Both the position numbers and the translations under genes were made by a program. A DNA stretch of 36,679 bases from NCBI GenBank assembly GCA_947600065.1, contig CANQFZ010000019.1, positions 1 to 36,679 on the forward strand, written 5' to 3'. The stretch comes from an uncultured Clostridia bacterium (GTDB lineage: Bacteria > Bacillota > Clostridia > Oscillospirales > Ruminococcaceae). How positions within the stretch are numbered: the stretch's first letter is position 1; each line of letters begins with the position of its first letter. Positions 14,998 through 22,492 of the stretch are shown here, piece by piece. The notes below the pieces were generated by a model. That model saw only the letters and a program-made list of their open reading frames with translations. It was not told where the DNA came from and made no database searches.

Positions 14998-16635
14998 ATG
15001 GAAACCGTAGAAATACTCGCGCTGGTTTGTTCGGGGATAAATGTCGTTCTGCTGATAATTATGCTTGTATTGCAAAGCAAAAGGAAAACCGACAGCCGAC
15101 AGGAAAAAATTGAAGAAGAGATAAGCGAGCTGTCTCAGGGCATTGAAGCTTTAAAACAGCAGTCCGAATTAAACTCCAAAACGCTTATGGACGAGGTGAG
15201 CAGAGTAAATAACTCTGTTGTCAATAATATTTCAATGCTCGGCGACAATCTTCGCGGCTCTCAGGAATTGCAGCAGAAAAACGCAAACGAAAAGCTCTCG
15301 CGGCTTGAAAGCGAGTTTTCAAAAATAAGCGGCGATATATCCGCATCTCTTGAACAGATAAGAAGATCAAATACCGAAAGCATGGACAAGCTTCGCGGCG
15401 AAAATCAGCAGAGCCTTGACAGGATAAACAACAACGTAAACGAAAAGCTTTTGAAGCTTGAAAATGACTTTAACAAAATCCGCGAGGATATACTTGCTTC
15501 TCTCGAAAGCTCCAGAAAGCAAAACTCTGCAGATACGGAAAAGCAACGTGACGAAAACCGCCAGAGCCTTGACAGGATAAACAACAACGTAAACGAAAAG
15601 CTTTTAAAACTTGAAAATGACTTTAACAAGATACGCGAGGAAATTCTTGCTTCGCTTGAAAGCGTCCGCAGATCCAACAGTGAGAGCATTGAAAAGCTCC
15701 GCACCGAAAACCGTCAGAGCCTTGACAAGATAAACGACACGGTAAACGAAAAGCTCCAGAAAACGCTAAACGACAGGCTCACCCAGTCGTTCTCGGCGGT
15801 TAACGAGCGTCTTGAACAGGTACATAAGGGGCTTGGCGAGATGAAGAGTGTTGCGTCGGGAGTTTCAGACCTCAAAAATGTTCTCTCAAATGTAAAGACA
15901 AGAGGCAATCTGGGAGAGATACAGCTCGGCGCTATACTGGATCAGATACTTGCTCCCGAACAGTTCTGCTCACAGCAGGCTGTTGTTCCAAACGGCAGCG
16001 AAAAGGTAGACTATGCGGTAAAGCTTCCAAGCTCGGACAAGAACGATTTTATGTATCTGCCTATAGACTCCAAATTCCCACAGGACAGATATTCGGATCT
16101 CCTTGAGGCATATGAAAGCGGAGAGCCCAACGCCGTAAAGGAAAAGCGAGCGGCTCTAGAAGCGGAGATAAAGCGCGAAGCAAAGAGTATTCACGACAAG
16201 TATATAGCTCCGCCCTACACAACGGATTTCGCGCTTATGTTCCTGCCGTCGGAGGGACTTTATGCCGAAGTGATAAAAATGGGGCTTGTGGAAGCTTTGC
16301 AGAACAATTATAGAGTTAATGTCTGCGGTCCGTCTACAATGGCGGCAATGCTGAACAGCCTGCAGATGTGTTTCCGAGCCGTAGCTATTCAGAAGAAAAG
16401 CGGCGAGGTGTGGAAAATTCTCGAAGCGACAAAGAAAGAATTTGCGTCGTTCGGAAAAGTGCTTGATTCTGCGAGAAACCGTTTGAGACAAGCGGACGAC
16501 GACCTTGAAAAACTTATCGGGACGCGTTCGCGCGCTATTGCGAGAAGTCTTAGAAGCGTTGAACAGCTTGAGGGCGACGACAGCAACATTTTGAAGCTTG
16601 AAGATGACGGCATTTCGGACAGTGACGACGAATAA
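14998..16635 (+). CDS. rmuC: RmuC-family DNA recombination protein
   Basis: A 545-residue RmuC homologue, a family linked to limiting inversions and rearrangements at inverted repeats and carrying a PD-(D/E)XK-like nuclease fold. One N-terminal membrane segment (about 6-24) is followed by a long coiled coil (about 30-290) and the conserved RmuC domain (about 300-500: KTRGNLGEIQLGAIL, PIDSKFP, LMFLPSEGLYAEV). The ATG at 14998 is preferred over an upstream in-frame TTG because AAAGGAA lies 7-8 nt before it and the membrane segment follows directly. The coiled coil contains 51-residue repeats: DRINN at 141, DRINN at 192 and DKIND at 243, with a weaker unit before. The surplus length over typical RmuC proteins is due to this expansion. 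Confidence 0.93.
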   Translation: METVEILALVCSGINVVLLIIMLVLQSKRKTDSRQEKIEEEISELSQGIEALKQQSELNSKTLMDEVSRVNNSVVNNISMLGDNLRGSQELQQKNANEKLSRLESEFSKISGDISASLEQIRRSNTESMDKLRGENQQSLDRINNNVNEKLLKLENDFNKIREDILASLESSRKQNSADTEKQRDENRQSLDRINNNVNEKLLKLENDFNKIREEILASLESVRRSNSESIEKLRTENRQSLDKINDTVNEKLQKTLNDRLTQSFSAVNERLEQVHKGLGEMKSVASGVSDLKNVLSNVKTRGNLGEIQLGAILDQILAPEQFCSQQAVVPNGSEKVDYAVKLPSSDKNDFMYLPIDSKFPQDRYSDLLEAYESGEPNAVKEKRAALEAEIKREAKSIHDKYIAPPYTTDFALMFLPSEGLYAEVIKMGLVEALQNNYRVNVCGPSTMAAMLNSLQMCFRAVAIQKKSGEVWKILEATKKEFASFGKVLDSARNRLRQADDDLEKLIGTRSRAIARSLRSVEQLEGDDSNILKLEDDGISDSDDE

Positions 16636-16647
16636 CACGGCGGGATA

Positions 16648-16676
16648 TTGACAAGTGGAATGTTGTCCAAAATAAT
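16648..16676 (+). promoter_or_regulatory. probable hsp20 promoter
   Basis: TTGACA (16648-16653), 17 bp, AATAAT (16671-16676). This puts the start site about 10 nt before the CIRCE operator, the usual arrangement for HrcA control. A second, weaker start further downstream cannot be excluded. Confidence 0.6.
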
Positions 16677-16692
16677 TTGCAAATACAACTTT

Positions 16693-16719
16693 TTAGCACT
16701 CTCAAAACGAGAGTGCTAA
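16693..16719. promoter_or_regulatory. CIRCE operator (HrcA binding site)
   Basis: TTAGCACTC (16693-16701), a 9-nt spacer and GAGTGCTAA (16711-16719): a perfect match to the CIRCE consensus. The HrcA repressor binds here and releases on heat or misfolding stress. It places hsp20 in the class I heat-shock regulon, which usually contains groESL and dnaK. The hrcA gene is not in this window. Confidence 0.97.
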
Positions 16720-16808
16720 TTTTCATCTTATTTTCACAAAACCGTGACACAGTTTTAACAAATGAGACTTAGAATATATTCAGAAAGAAAAAGAAAGGAC
16801 TGATTCCG

Positions 16809-16883
16809 ATGAATTTAAAGAGGACAACGGCAAATAATACTACAGTAAAGAATATATTTTTAGGAGGTATGTTTTATGTTTGA
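16809..16883 (+). CDS. small leader ORF overlapping hsp20
   Basis: A 24-codon ORF (MNLKRTTANNTTVKNIFLGG and four more residues) with AAAGGA about 9 nt before its ATG. Its stop (TGA, 16881-16883) overlaps the first codons of hsp20, and the hsp20 ribosome site lies inside it. The arrangement would allow translational coupling of hsp20 to a leader peptide. It is very short and could be chance. Confidence 0.35.
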   Translation: MNLKRTTANNTTVKNIFLGGMFYV

Positions 16884-17325
16884 TCTTAGACCTTATCGCA
16901 GAATGAACGACGCTTTGTACAACCCGTTCAATGAAATGGAAGAATTTGAAAGAAAGTTCTTTGGAGACTCACCGTTTTTCCGCAGCGGCGATATTGCGGA
17001 ATTTAAGACGGACATCACCGACGAGGGCGACCATTTTGTGCTTGAAGCGGATCTGCCGGGATTTGACAAGAAGGACATTCATCTTGACATCACCGACAAC
17101 ACGCTGACTATAAACGCCGAGCGCCACTCGGAGCATGAGCAGAAGGACAAGAAGGACAAATACGTCCGTATCGAGAGGTCATACGGAAAGTACAGCAGGC
17201 AGTTTGATATTTCGGGGATTGAAGCCGACGGTATCAAGGCGAAGTATGACAACGGCGTATTGACGCTTAATTTGCCGAAAAAGCAGGAGAAAGCTCCCGA
17301 AGCAAGACATCTTGAAATCGAATGA
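16876..17325 (+). CDS. small heat-shock protein, Hsp20/alpha-crystallin family
   Basis: A 149-residue ATP-independent holdase chaperone that binds unfolding proteins in the cytoplasm. A short N-terminal arm (MFDLRPYRRMNDALYNPF) is typical of clostridial Hsp20. The alpha-crystallin domain spans about 40-135 (FVLEADLPGF, LTINAERHSE, YGKYSRQFDI, YDNGVLTLNLPKK). The usual I-x-I C-terminal motif is weak or absent here (ARHLEIE). AGGAGG lies 7-8 nt before the ATG. Expression is controlled by the perfect CIRCE operator upstream, so it should rise on heat stress. Confidence 0.96.
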   Translation: MFDLRPYRRMNDALYNPFNEMEEFERKFFGDSPFFRSGDIAEFKTDITDEGDHFVLEADLPGFDKKDIHLDITDNTLTINAERHSEHEQKDKKDKYVRIERSYGKYSRQFDISGIEADGIKAKYDNGVLTLNLPKKQEKAPEARHLEIE

Positions 17326-17330
17326 CGACC

Positions 17331-17364
17331 AAGGGGTAAACCTTTTGAAAAAGGTTTACCCCTT
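17331..17364. terminator. strong hairpin after hsp20
   Basis: AAGGGGTAAACCTTT pairs with AAAGGTTTACCCCTT (about 15 bp, loop TGAA). It begins 6 nt after the hsp20 stop. There is no T-tract after it, so it may stabilise the mRNA 3' end or terminate inefficiently. Confidence 0.6.
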
Positions 17365-17370
17365 GAACTA

Positions 17371-17770
17371 TTAGAGGTTAGAGATTAGAAGTAAGAGGTA
17401 AGAATTTGTTTTGAGCGGCGAGGTGCTTATCCTTTTTAAACCACCTTACGGGCGGGCGCACGAAAGTTTTTTGAAAAGGGTTTCCAAAGGGAAAAAATTT
17501 TTTTCAAAAAATTTTTTCCCTTTGGTCGCGGCAAAGCCGCGAAATATCGCAAATTAGCGCATCAGATTAAATGCCTGCGGCATTGAATCCGGGGTGCGGG
17601 GAAAACAAGAGTTTTCCTGCTAGAGGTAAGAGGTTAGAGATAAGAGGTAAGAAATTCAAGGAGCTTTTTAGAGTGAAAGTTTTTTGGCTTTCAGAAAAAG
17701 AGGCTAGAGGCTAGAATTTGAGTGGAAAAGTCGTTTTCTGCTTATAACAAATTCTAGCCTCTTGCCTCTT
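17371..17770. repeat. heptad repeats and hairpins in a 531-bp gene-free stretch
   Basis: Heptad units TTAGAGG/TTAGAGA/TTAGAAG/TAAGAGG occur at 17371-17404 and again at 17621-17652. GAGGCTAGAGGCTAGAATTTG at 17700-17720 is opposed by AAATTCTAGCCTCTTGCCTC (from 17749), forming an inverted repeat. Between them, 17484-17525 is a perfect 20-bp hairpin, and 17526-17620 holds short GC-rich palindromes (CGCGGCAAAGCCGCG). No ORF is convincing. The arrangement looks like several intergenic elements stacked between two operons. Confidence 0.7.
17484..17525. terminator. perfect 20-bp stem hairpin
   Basis: CCAAAGGG-AAAAAA-TTTTTT pairs perfectly with AAAAAATTTTTTCCCTTTGG around a 2-nt TC spacer. Hairpins of this A/T-cored form are common between clostridial genes and can act as bidirectional terminators. 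Function here is inferred. Confidence 0.5.
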
Positions 17771-17788
17771 CTTTTTTAAATTTTCATA

Positions 17789-17817
17789 TAGACTTTTACT
17801 CACTAGTGTGGTATAAT
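17789..17817 (+). promoter_or_regulatory. promoter of the SWIM-MoxR-vWA operon
   Basis: TAGACT (17789-17794, 4 of 6 matches to consensus), a 17-bp spacer and TATAAT (17812-17817), 40 nt before the first start codon. It is the only good -10 ahead of the operon. Confidence 0.65.
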
Positions 17818-17856
17818 GTATATTAAGGTAATTTTTGAAAATTTAAAAAAGGAGTT

Positions 17857-19326
17857 ATGATGATGAAGAATATCACCGAACAGCTTATTCTGTCGCTTGC
17901 GCCAAATTCTGCCGCGGCGGCAAACGGGAAAAAGATCTCGTCGGGCGGCGGGTTTATAAACCGCTTTCGCTCGGAGGACGGAACGTTCTTTATGGGCGAA
18001 TGTAAGGGCAGCGGGAAAAATCCTTATGTCACTTCCGCCGACTACATAGACGAAAACCACCCCGTTTTTCGCTGTTCTTGTCCGAGCAGGCAGTTTCCGT
18101 GTAAACATTCGCTGGCGCTTATGTATGAGATGATGACGGACAAGGAGTTCAGCATGTGCGAAATACCCGAGGATATTCTCTCAAAGCGCGCGAAACTTGC
18201 GGCAAAAGCGGCTAAAGCAGAAAACGCCGAAACAGCAGAAGCTGAACAAACCGAAAAGAAAAAAGCCGCCGCAAAGAAAACGGCAAGCTCCGCAAAAAAG
18301 AAAAAGTTCAAAAAACAGCTCGAAGGTCTCGAGCTTTGCGAAAAGGCAATAAAGGAGCTTATTTCGGCAGGTCTCGGAACAATGGGCGGCGCGTCACTGT
18401 CAAACTATCAAGAGCTTTCCAAACAGTTCGGCGACTATTATCTTATCGGCATTCAGCGACTGTTCAACCGACTTATAATAGAAATAACCGAGTATCAGAA
18501 GGATAATCTCGAAAGTCATTATGACGCGGCAATTGACACTCTTGAAAAATTAAATTCACTTATCAAGAAGTCGAGAAAGTATATCACAGAAAAAATCGAT
18601 AACGACGATCCCGCGCTCGACGATACGGCGCTTTATGAAGAGCTCGGCGGGAATTGGAAACTCACCGAGCTTGAAGCTATAGGCAAATGCGTGAAGAACG
18701 CGAGAATGGTACAGCTTTCTTTTTGGGTAAACTTTGACGACGCGAGAAAGGAATACATAGAAACAGGCGCTTGGATCGAGCTTAACAGCGGAAAGATCTA
18801 TCTCACAAAGAACTTCCGCCCGCTTAAATCTCTGAAACATATTAAAGCGGACGATTCCGTTTTCGGCGCGGCGGATATCCCCGTTATGGCGGTTTATCCC
18901 GGAGAGGGCAATGTCAGAGCGCGCTGGGACAACGCAAGTTTTTCGGAACTTAGCGCTGAAGATTTCAGCAAATTGCGCTCGTATGCTTCGACTTCTGTTA
19001 AAGCGGAAATAAAAAGCATTAAGAACTTTTTGCAGAACGCAATGTCAAGGCCCGTTATCTATAAGCTTATCGCTTTTTCGGAAGTAGATAAAGTCGGCGA
19101 AAAAACAGTTCTGAAAGCAAAAGGCGACGACACGGTTGAGCTAAAGGATTTTGACGAATACGAAACCATGACGGACCGTCTGAAAATGCTCCCCGACAAA
19201 AAACTTCTTGAAAACGGCGTTATGCTTTGCGGATTTCACTATGACAATGCCGAAAACAGAATTTGCGCACAGCCGATGTGCATTATTCCCGACAGCGAAA
19301 ACGCTGTAGTAAGACTGCTTTATTGA
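17857..19326 (+). CDS. SWIM zinc-finger protein
   Basis: A 489-residue cytoplasmic protein with a SWIM zinc finger, C73-x-C75-x6-C82-x-H84 (RCSCPSRQFPCKH), a fold that binds nucleic acid or protein. A conserved-looking N-terminus (ITEQLILSLAP, GRGF-like GGGF) precedes it. After it comes a low-complexity Ala/Lys/Glu linker (about 113-155), then a mostly helical region of unknown fold. Three consecutive ATGs start the frame; the third (17863) has the best spacing to GGAG. It is the first gene of a five-gene operon with a MoxR ATPase and a vWA protein, in which it is the likely target-recognition subunit. From memory E. coli YehQ plays the same positional role; the function of the whole group is not established. 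Confidence 0.87.
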   Translation: MMMKNITEQLILSLAPNSAAAANGKKISSGGGFINRFRSEDGTFFMGECKGSGKNPYVTSADYIDENHPVFRCSCPSRQFPCKHSLALMYEMMTDKEFSMCEIPEDILSKRAKLAAKAAKAENAETAEAEQTEKKKAAAKKTASSAKKKKFKKQLEGLELCEKAIKELISAGLGTMGGASLSNYQELSKQFGDYYLIGIQRLFNRLIIEITEYQKDNLESHYDAAIDTLEKLNSLIKKSRKYITEKIDNDDPALDDTALYEELGGNWKLTELEAIGKCVKNARMVQLSFWVNFDDARKEYIETGAWIELNSGKIYLTKNFRPLKSLKHIKADDSVFGAADIPVMAVYPGEGNVRARWDNASFSELSAEDFSKLRSYASTSVKAEIKSIKNFLQNAMSRPVIYKLIAFSEVDKVGEKTVLKAKGDDTVELKDFDEYETMTDRLKMLPDKKLLENGVMLCGFHYDNAENRICAQPMCIIPDSENAVVRLLY

Positions 19327-19338
19327 CGGAGGTAATTT

Positions 19339-21189
19339 ATGGATATAACTGCTATTTCGGAGCTTCGCGCACAGCTTCGCTCTGCGGCAATTTCGGGCGC
19401 TTCTCTGCTGTCGGAGAATTTCAGACTTAAAAGAGCGGTAGGCTCATTCGCGCCGCTAAAAGACACTTCTCCTGTTTTCGGGAAGATATACGAGCTTTCG
19501 AGCTCGCTTGTTTCGGAAAATTGCATTGACCCTGCGGGAACGCTCCTTGACGCGCTGTCGCTGACTGATTCGGTAATGACAACGCTTGCAAAAGTCGATG
19601 TTGAGGGAGAAGCCGAAAAGCTCCCTGTTTTTGAAGTTCCCTCAAAGATAACAAACGCGCCGTATTCGAGCCTGTCAAAGCTTATAAACGCGCTTACGGG
19701 CACGGGAAACGGTAACTATAAAATAATAACGGACGCTTTGCAAGAAGAACCCGAATTGTTCGAGGACTACCGCGTAAAGCCCGCGCTAGTCGAATGTCTG
19801 GGCGCGTCTTACAGCGAACAGTCGGTTCTTGCGTTCAATACCGTAAAGAGCATGGGAAAGACAATGCTCCCGCTTTTAAAATACAGCTTTGACCCGAAAG
19901 GCAAAAAAGGAAACGTAAGGCGCATTTTGCTTATTGACGAGTTTGGGGGAGCGGATGAAAACGACTTTTATCTGGAAAACATTCCGCTTACGGAAAAAGA
20001 CGTGAAAAAGCTTCTTGTCCGCGCTTTGAGGCATGACGCAAGCAACGCCGACAAGCTTATTGAACTTACACAAACCGAAAAAGGCGCGATAAAAGAACAG
20101 GCTTTCCACACGCTTGCAAGCCTTGACTGCGACAAGGCGCGGGAATTCTTTGAAGAAATGGAGAAGAAAAAACCGCAGGAAACCCTTACATACCTGACGT
20201 ACAGCCGTACCCCGTGGGCAAGCAGGCTTGCCGCGAAAATAGGCAACCGCCTTTTCGACAACAATGACGGCGGAAAGTACAAGATGAACGGCTTGGGGCT
20301 TGTGGACATTGATTATTATGCGTTTCAGGGGAAACTCGGAAAGGACGTTGTAGAATTTTTCAGAAAAGCCGCCGCCCCCGAAGACGCGGATAAGAAAGTT
20401 CTCCGCTCCCGCATAAGAGAGCTTATAAACAACCCCATTGCGGCAACTGTCGCAACAACGGGCGACCCCGATATGTGCGCCCTTGCTCTGGAGTTTGAGA
20501 AGAAATATCCAAAGCAGTTTGAAGAAAGCGCGTTTTTCGCGCATATTTTAGGCACTGACGACTGCACCGACTATTTCAAAAAGAAAATCCTCGAAGCAAA
20601 GGAACGCGCTCAGACTCAAAGCAACAAGGGCGTGTTCTACACTTCCGCGATGTCCTGCGTTCAACGTATAAAGTGCATTGACGGGAAGTATTACGTTCAG
20701 TTTAAAGTGTTTGACAGCCATACGGTCGCTGCGGAAGTGTACGAAACCTACACCGTTCCCATTTGCCAGCCCGTAAAGGAAAAATGGTTCGATATGTTTT
20801 TAAGCTGCGACTGGTATATGCCCGAGTATTTTGCAAGCGAACTGTACGACAGGAACGACAAAGAAATGCGCGAGAAGCTGAAACAGCATTTCTTTAATCG
20901 GGTAGTTTACAGCGAGGACTCTCTAAACTATCTTTTAATTCTGAAAGGTATGGGCTATACAAATATCGAGGGGCTTGTATTTGAATATTTCAAGGAAAAC
21001 CACATGAAGTTTAAGGACAAATACAGAGACGCGTTTAAATTCCTGCGGTTTGTTCCGAGCGATTATGAATACCTTTGCAAGGAAATTGACGATCTCGAAA
21101 ACTATGCCAAGGCTAACAACATAACGCTGAACCTTGATTTAGAGGATCTAAGGGAAGATATATATCATTACTGGGCACCTCAACACTAA
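19339..21189 (+). CDS. helical-repeat-like protein of the MoxR/vWA operon
   Basis: A 616-residue soluble protein, mostly helical, with regions reminiscent of HEAT-type repeats (for example LLKYSFDPKGKKGNVRRIL and ALRHDASNADKLIELT, about 170-260). No catalytic motif or membrane segment is seen. GGAGG lies 7 nt before the ATG, 12 nt after the SWIM gene stop. Proteins with helical repeats accompany SWIM, MoxR and DUF5682 genes in similar operons, so a scaffold or adaptor role is likely. The exact family assignment (for example DUF5691-like) needs a profile search. A CAGACTG element begins one base after its stop codon. Confidence 0.75.
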   Translation: MDITAISELRAQLRSAAISGASLLSENFRLKRAVGSFAPLKDTSPVFGKIYELSSSLVSENCIDPAGTLLDALSLTDSVMTTLAKVDVEGEAEKLPVFEVPSKITNAPYSSLSKLINALTGTGNGNYKIITDALQEEPELFEDYRVKPALVECLGASYSEQSVLAFNTVKSMGKTMLPLLKYSFDPKGKKGNVRRILLIDEFGGADENDFYLENIPLTEKDVKKLLVRALRHDASNADKLIELTQTEKGAIKEQAFHTLASLDCDKAREFFEEMEKKKPQETLTYLTYSRTPWASRLAAKIGNRLFDNNDGGKYKMNGLGLVDIDYYAFQGKLGKDVVEFFRKAAAPEDADKKVLRSRIRELINNPIAATVATTGDPDMCALALEFEKKYPKQFEESAFFAHILGTDDCTDYFKKKILEAKERAQTQSNKGVFYTSAMSCVQRIKCIDGKYYVQFKVFDSHTVAAEVYETYTVPICQPVKEKWFDMFLSCDWYMPEYFASELYDRNDKEMREKLKQHFFNRVVYSEDSLNYLLILKGMGYTNIEGLVFEYFKENHMKFKDKYRDAFKFLRFVPSDYEYLCKEIDDLENYAKANNITLNLDLEDLREDIYHYWAPQH

Positions 21190-21190
21190 A

Positions 21191-21369
21191 CAGACTGCCG
21201 ATAAAGCCCCATTAACAGACTGTCGATAAAACCCCATCTACTTCGTCAGCAGCAATAGCGTTTTCCGCGAAGCGGATAATGCGAACAGCCACAAAGGCTA
21301 GTTGCATTACTGCTTCAGCGTTGCATGCGAAGCGTTCAATGCGGTATCTGGGGCTTTCTCGACAGTCTG
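21191..21369. repeat. CAGACTG inverted-repeat element, copy 2, with an extra left end
   Basis: The full element spans 21216-21369. Its ends CAGACTGTCGATAAAA and CTTTCTCGACAGTCTG are complementary at 19 of 21 positions. An additional left end (CAGACTGCCGATAAAG) precedes it at 21191, giving a 25-bp tandem. The right 60 or so nt closely match copy 1 (3322-3450). The apical hairpin AGCC-ACAAA-GGCT (21287-21299) keeps the same loop as copy 1 but with a swapped base pair. It also holds a second small hairpin, TCCGC-GAA-GCGGA. It separates the second and third genes of the MoxR operon; a TATAAT just after it (21389-21394) might drive the downstream genes. Confidence 0.8.
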
Positions 21370-21409
21370 TAAGTTGATTTATTTACAGTATAATTTAAAG
21401 GAGAAAATT

Positions 21410-22492
21410 ATGGACAATTCGATTTTAAGGCTTCCCGCCGAACAGCTATTTGAAGATGAATTGAACGCCCTAATAAAAGCGGAGACAGACCCCGTTCCCG
21501 AGGGCTGGAGAATGTCGCCGAGGTCTGTTAAAACCTACATCTGCGGCGGCAAGGTCGGGAAAACCGTAATTACGCCGAAATATATCGGACATGAGCGTTT
21601 AGTTGAAATCGCAATAGCAACGCTCGTCACCGACCGCGCGTTATTGCTTATAGGCGAACCCGGAACGGCGAAGAGCTGGCTCTCCGAACATCTGACGGCG
21701 GCGATAAACGGAAACTCCTCCCGCGTTATACAAGGCACTGCAGGCACGACCGAGGAGCAAATTCGCTATTCGTGGAACTATGCCATGCTGATAGCAAACG
21801 GACCGTCCGAGCAGGCAATGCTCAAAAGCCCCGTCTTTACGGCAATGGAGGAAGGAGCTATCGCGCGTGTCGAAGAAATTTCAAGGTGCGCGTCCGAAGT
21901 TCAAGACACGCTTATCTCCCTGCTTTCCGAAAAGCGGATAAGCGTACCCGAACTGTCGCTCGAAGTTCCCGCTAAAAAGGGATTTTCGATAATCGCCACA
22001 GCGAACACCCGCGACAAGGGCGTAAACGATATGTCCGCGGCGCTTAAAAGGCGTTTCAATATCGTAGTCCTGCCCGCGCCCGAAACTCTCGAAGAAGAAA
22101 TGCACATTGTAAAAACGCGCGTAGAACAGCTTTCGGGAAGTCTTGACCTCAATGCCGCGCTGCCTAAAGACAAGGTTATAGAAAAGATCTGCACCATATT
22201 CCGTGAACTGCGCGGCGGCGAAACGCTTGACAAAAAGCAGAAAATAAAAGCGCCCGCGGGCGTGCTTTCTACCGCCGAGGCAATTTCGCTTTTGTGCAAC
22301 AGCATGGCGCTCGCGGGAAGTTTCGGAAACGGCGACATATCCGACGACGACATAGCCGCGGGGCTTCAAGGCGCGGTAGTAAAGGACGACAAGGACACCG
22401 TCGCATGGAAGGAATATCTCGAAAACATAATGAAAAAGCGCGGCTCGGAATGGAGCGGGCTTTACAGAGCCTGCAGGGAGCTTAACGAATGA
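21410..22492 (+). CDS. MoxR-type AAA+ ATPase (YehL-like)
   Basis: A 360-residue AAA+ ATPase of the MoxR branch, a family that acts as a chaperone or remodelling motor with vWA proteins. Walker A is G82-EPGTAK-S89, with Ala in place of the usual Gly before Lys. The Walker B region reads ARVEEISR, with Glu155 where Asp is usual. Sensor 1 is ATANTRDKG and an arginine finger is in LKRRFN. The ATG at 21410 is preferred because AAAGGAG lies 7 nt upstream; an upstream in-frame start would fall inside the repeat element. It overlaps the next gene by 4 nt (ATGA). The context with a vWA protein and DUF5682 supports a motor role. Confidence 0.9.
   Translation: MDNSILRLPAEQLFEDELNALIKAETDPVPEGWRMSPRSVKTYICGGKVGKTVITPKYIGHERLVEIAIATLVTDRALLLIGEPGTAKSWLSEHLTAAINGNSSRVIQGTAGTTEEQIRYSWNYAMLIANGPSEQAMLKSPVFTAMEEGAIARVEEISRCASEVQDTLISLLSEKRISVPELSLEVPAKKGFSIIATANTRDKGVNDMSAALKRRFNIVVLPAPETLEEEMHIVKTRVEQLSGSLDLNAALPKDKVIEKICTIFRELRGGETLDKKQKIKAPAGVLSTAEAISLLCNSMALAGSFGNGDISDDDIAAGLQGAVVKDDKDTVAWKEYLENIMKKRGSEWSGLYRACRELNE

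Noticed and set aside
21302-21409. Upstream extension of the MoxR ATPase
   Set aside because: The extra residues are encoded by the repeat element and the ATG at 21410 has a clear AAAGGAG site.
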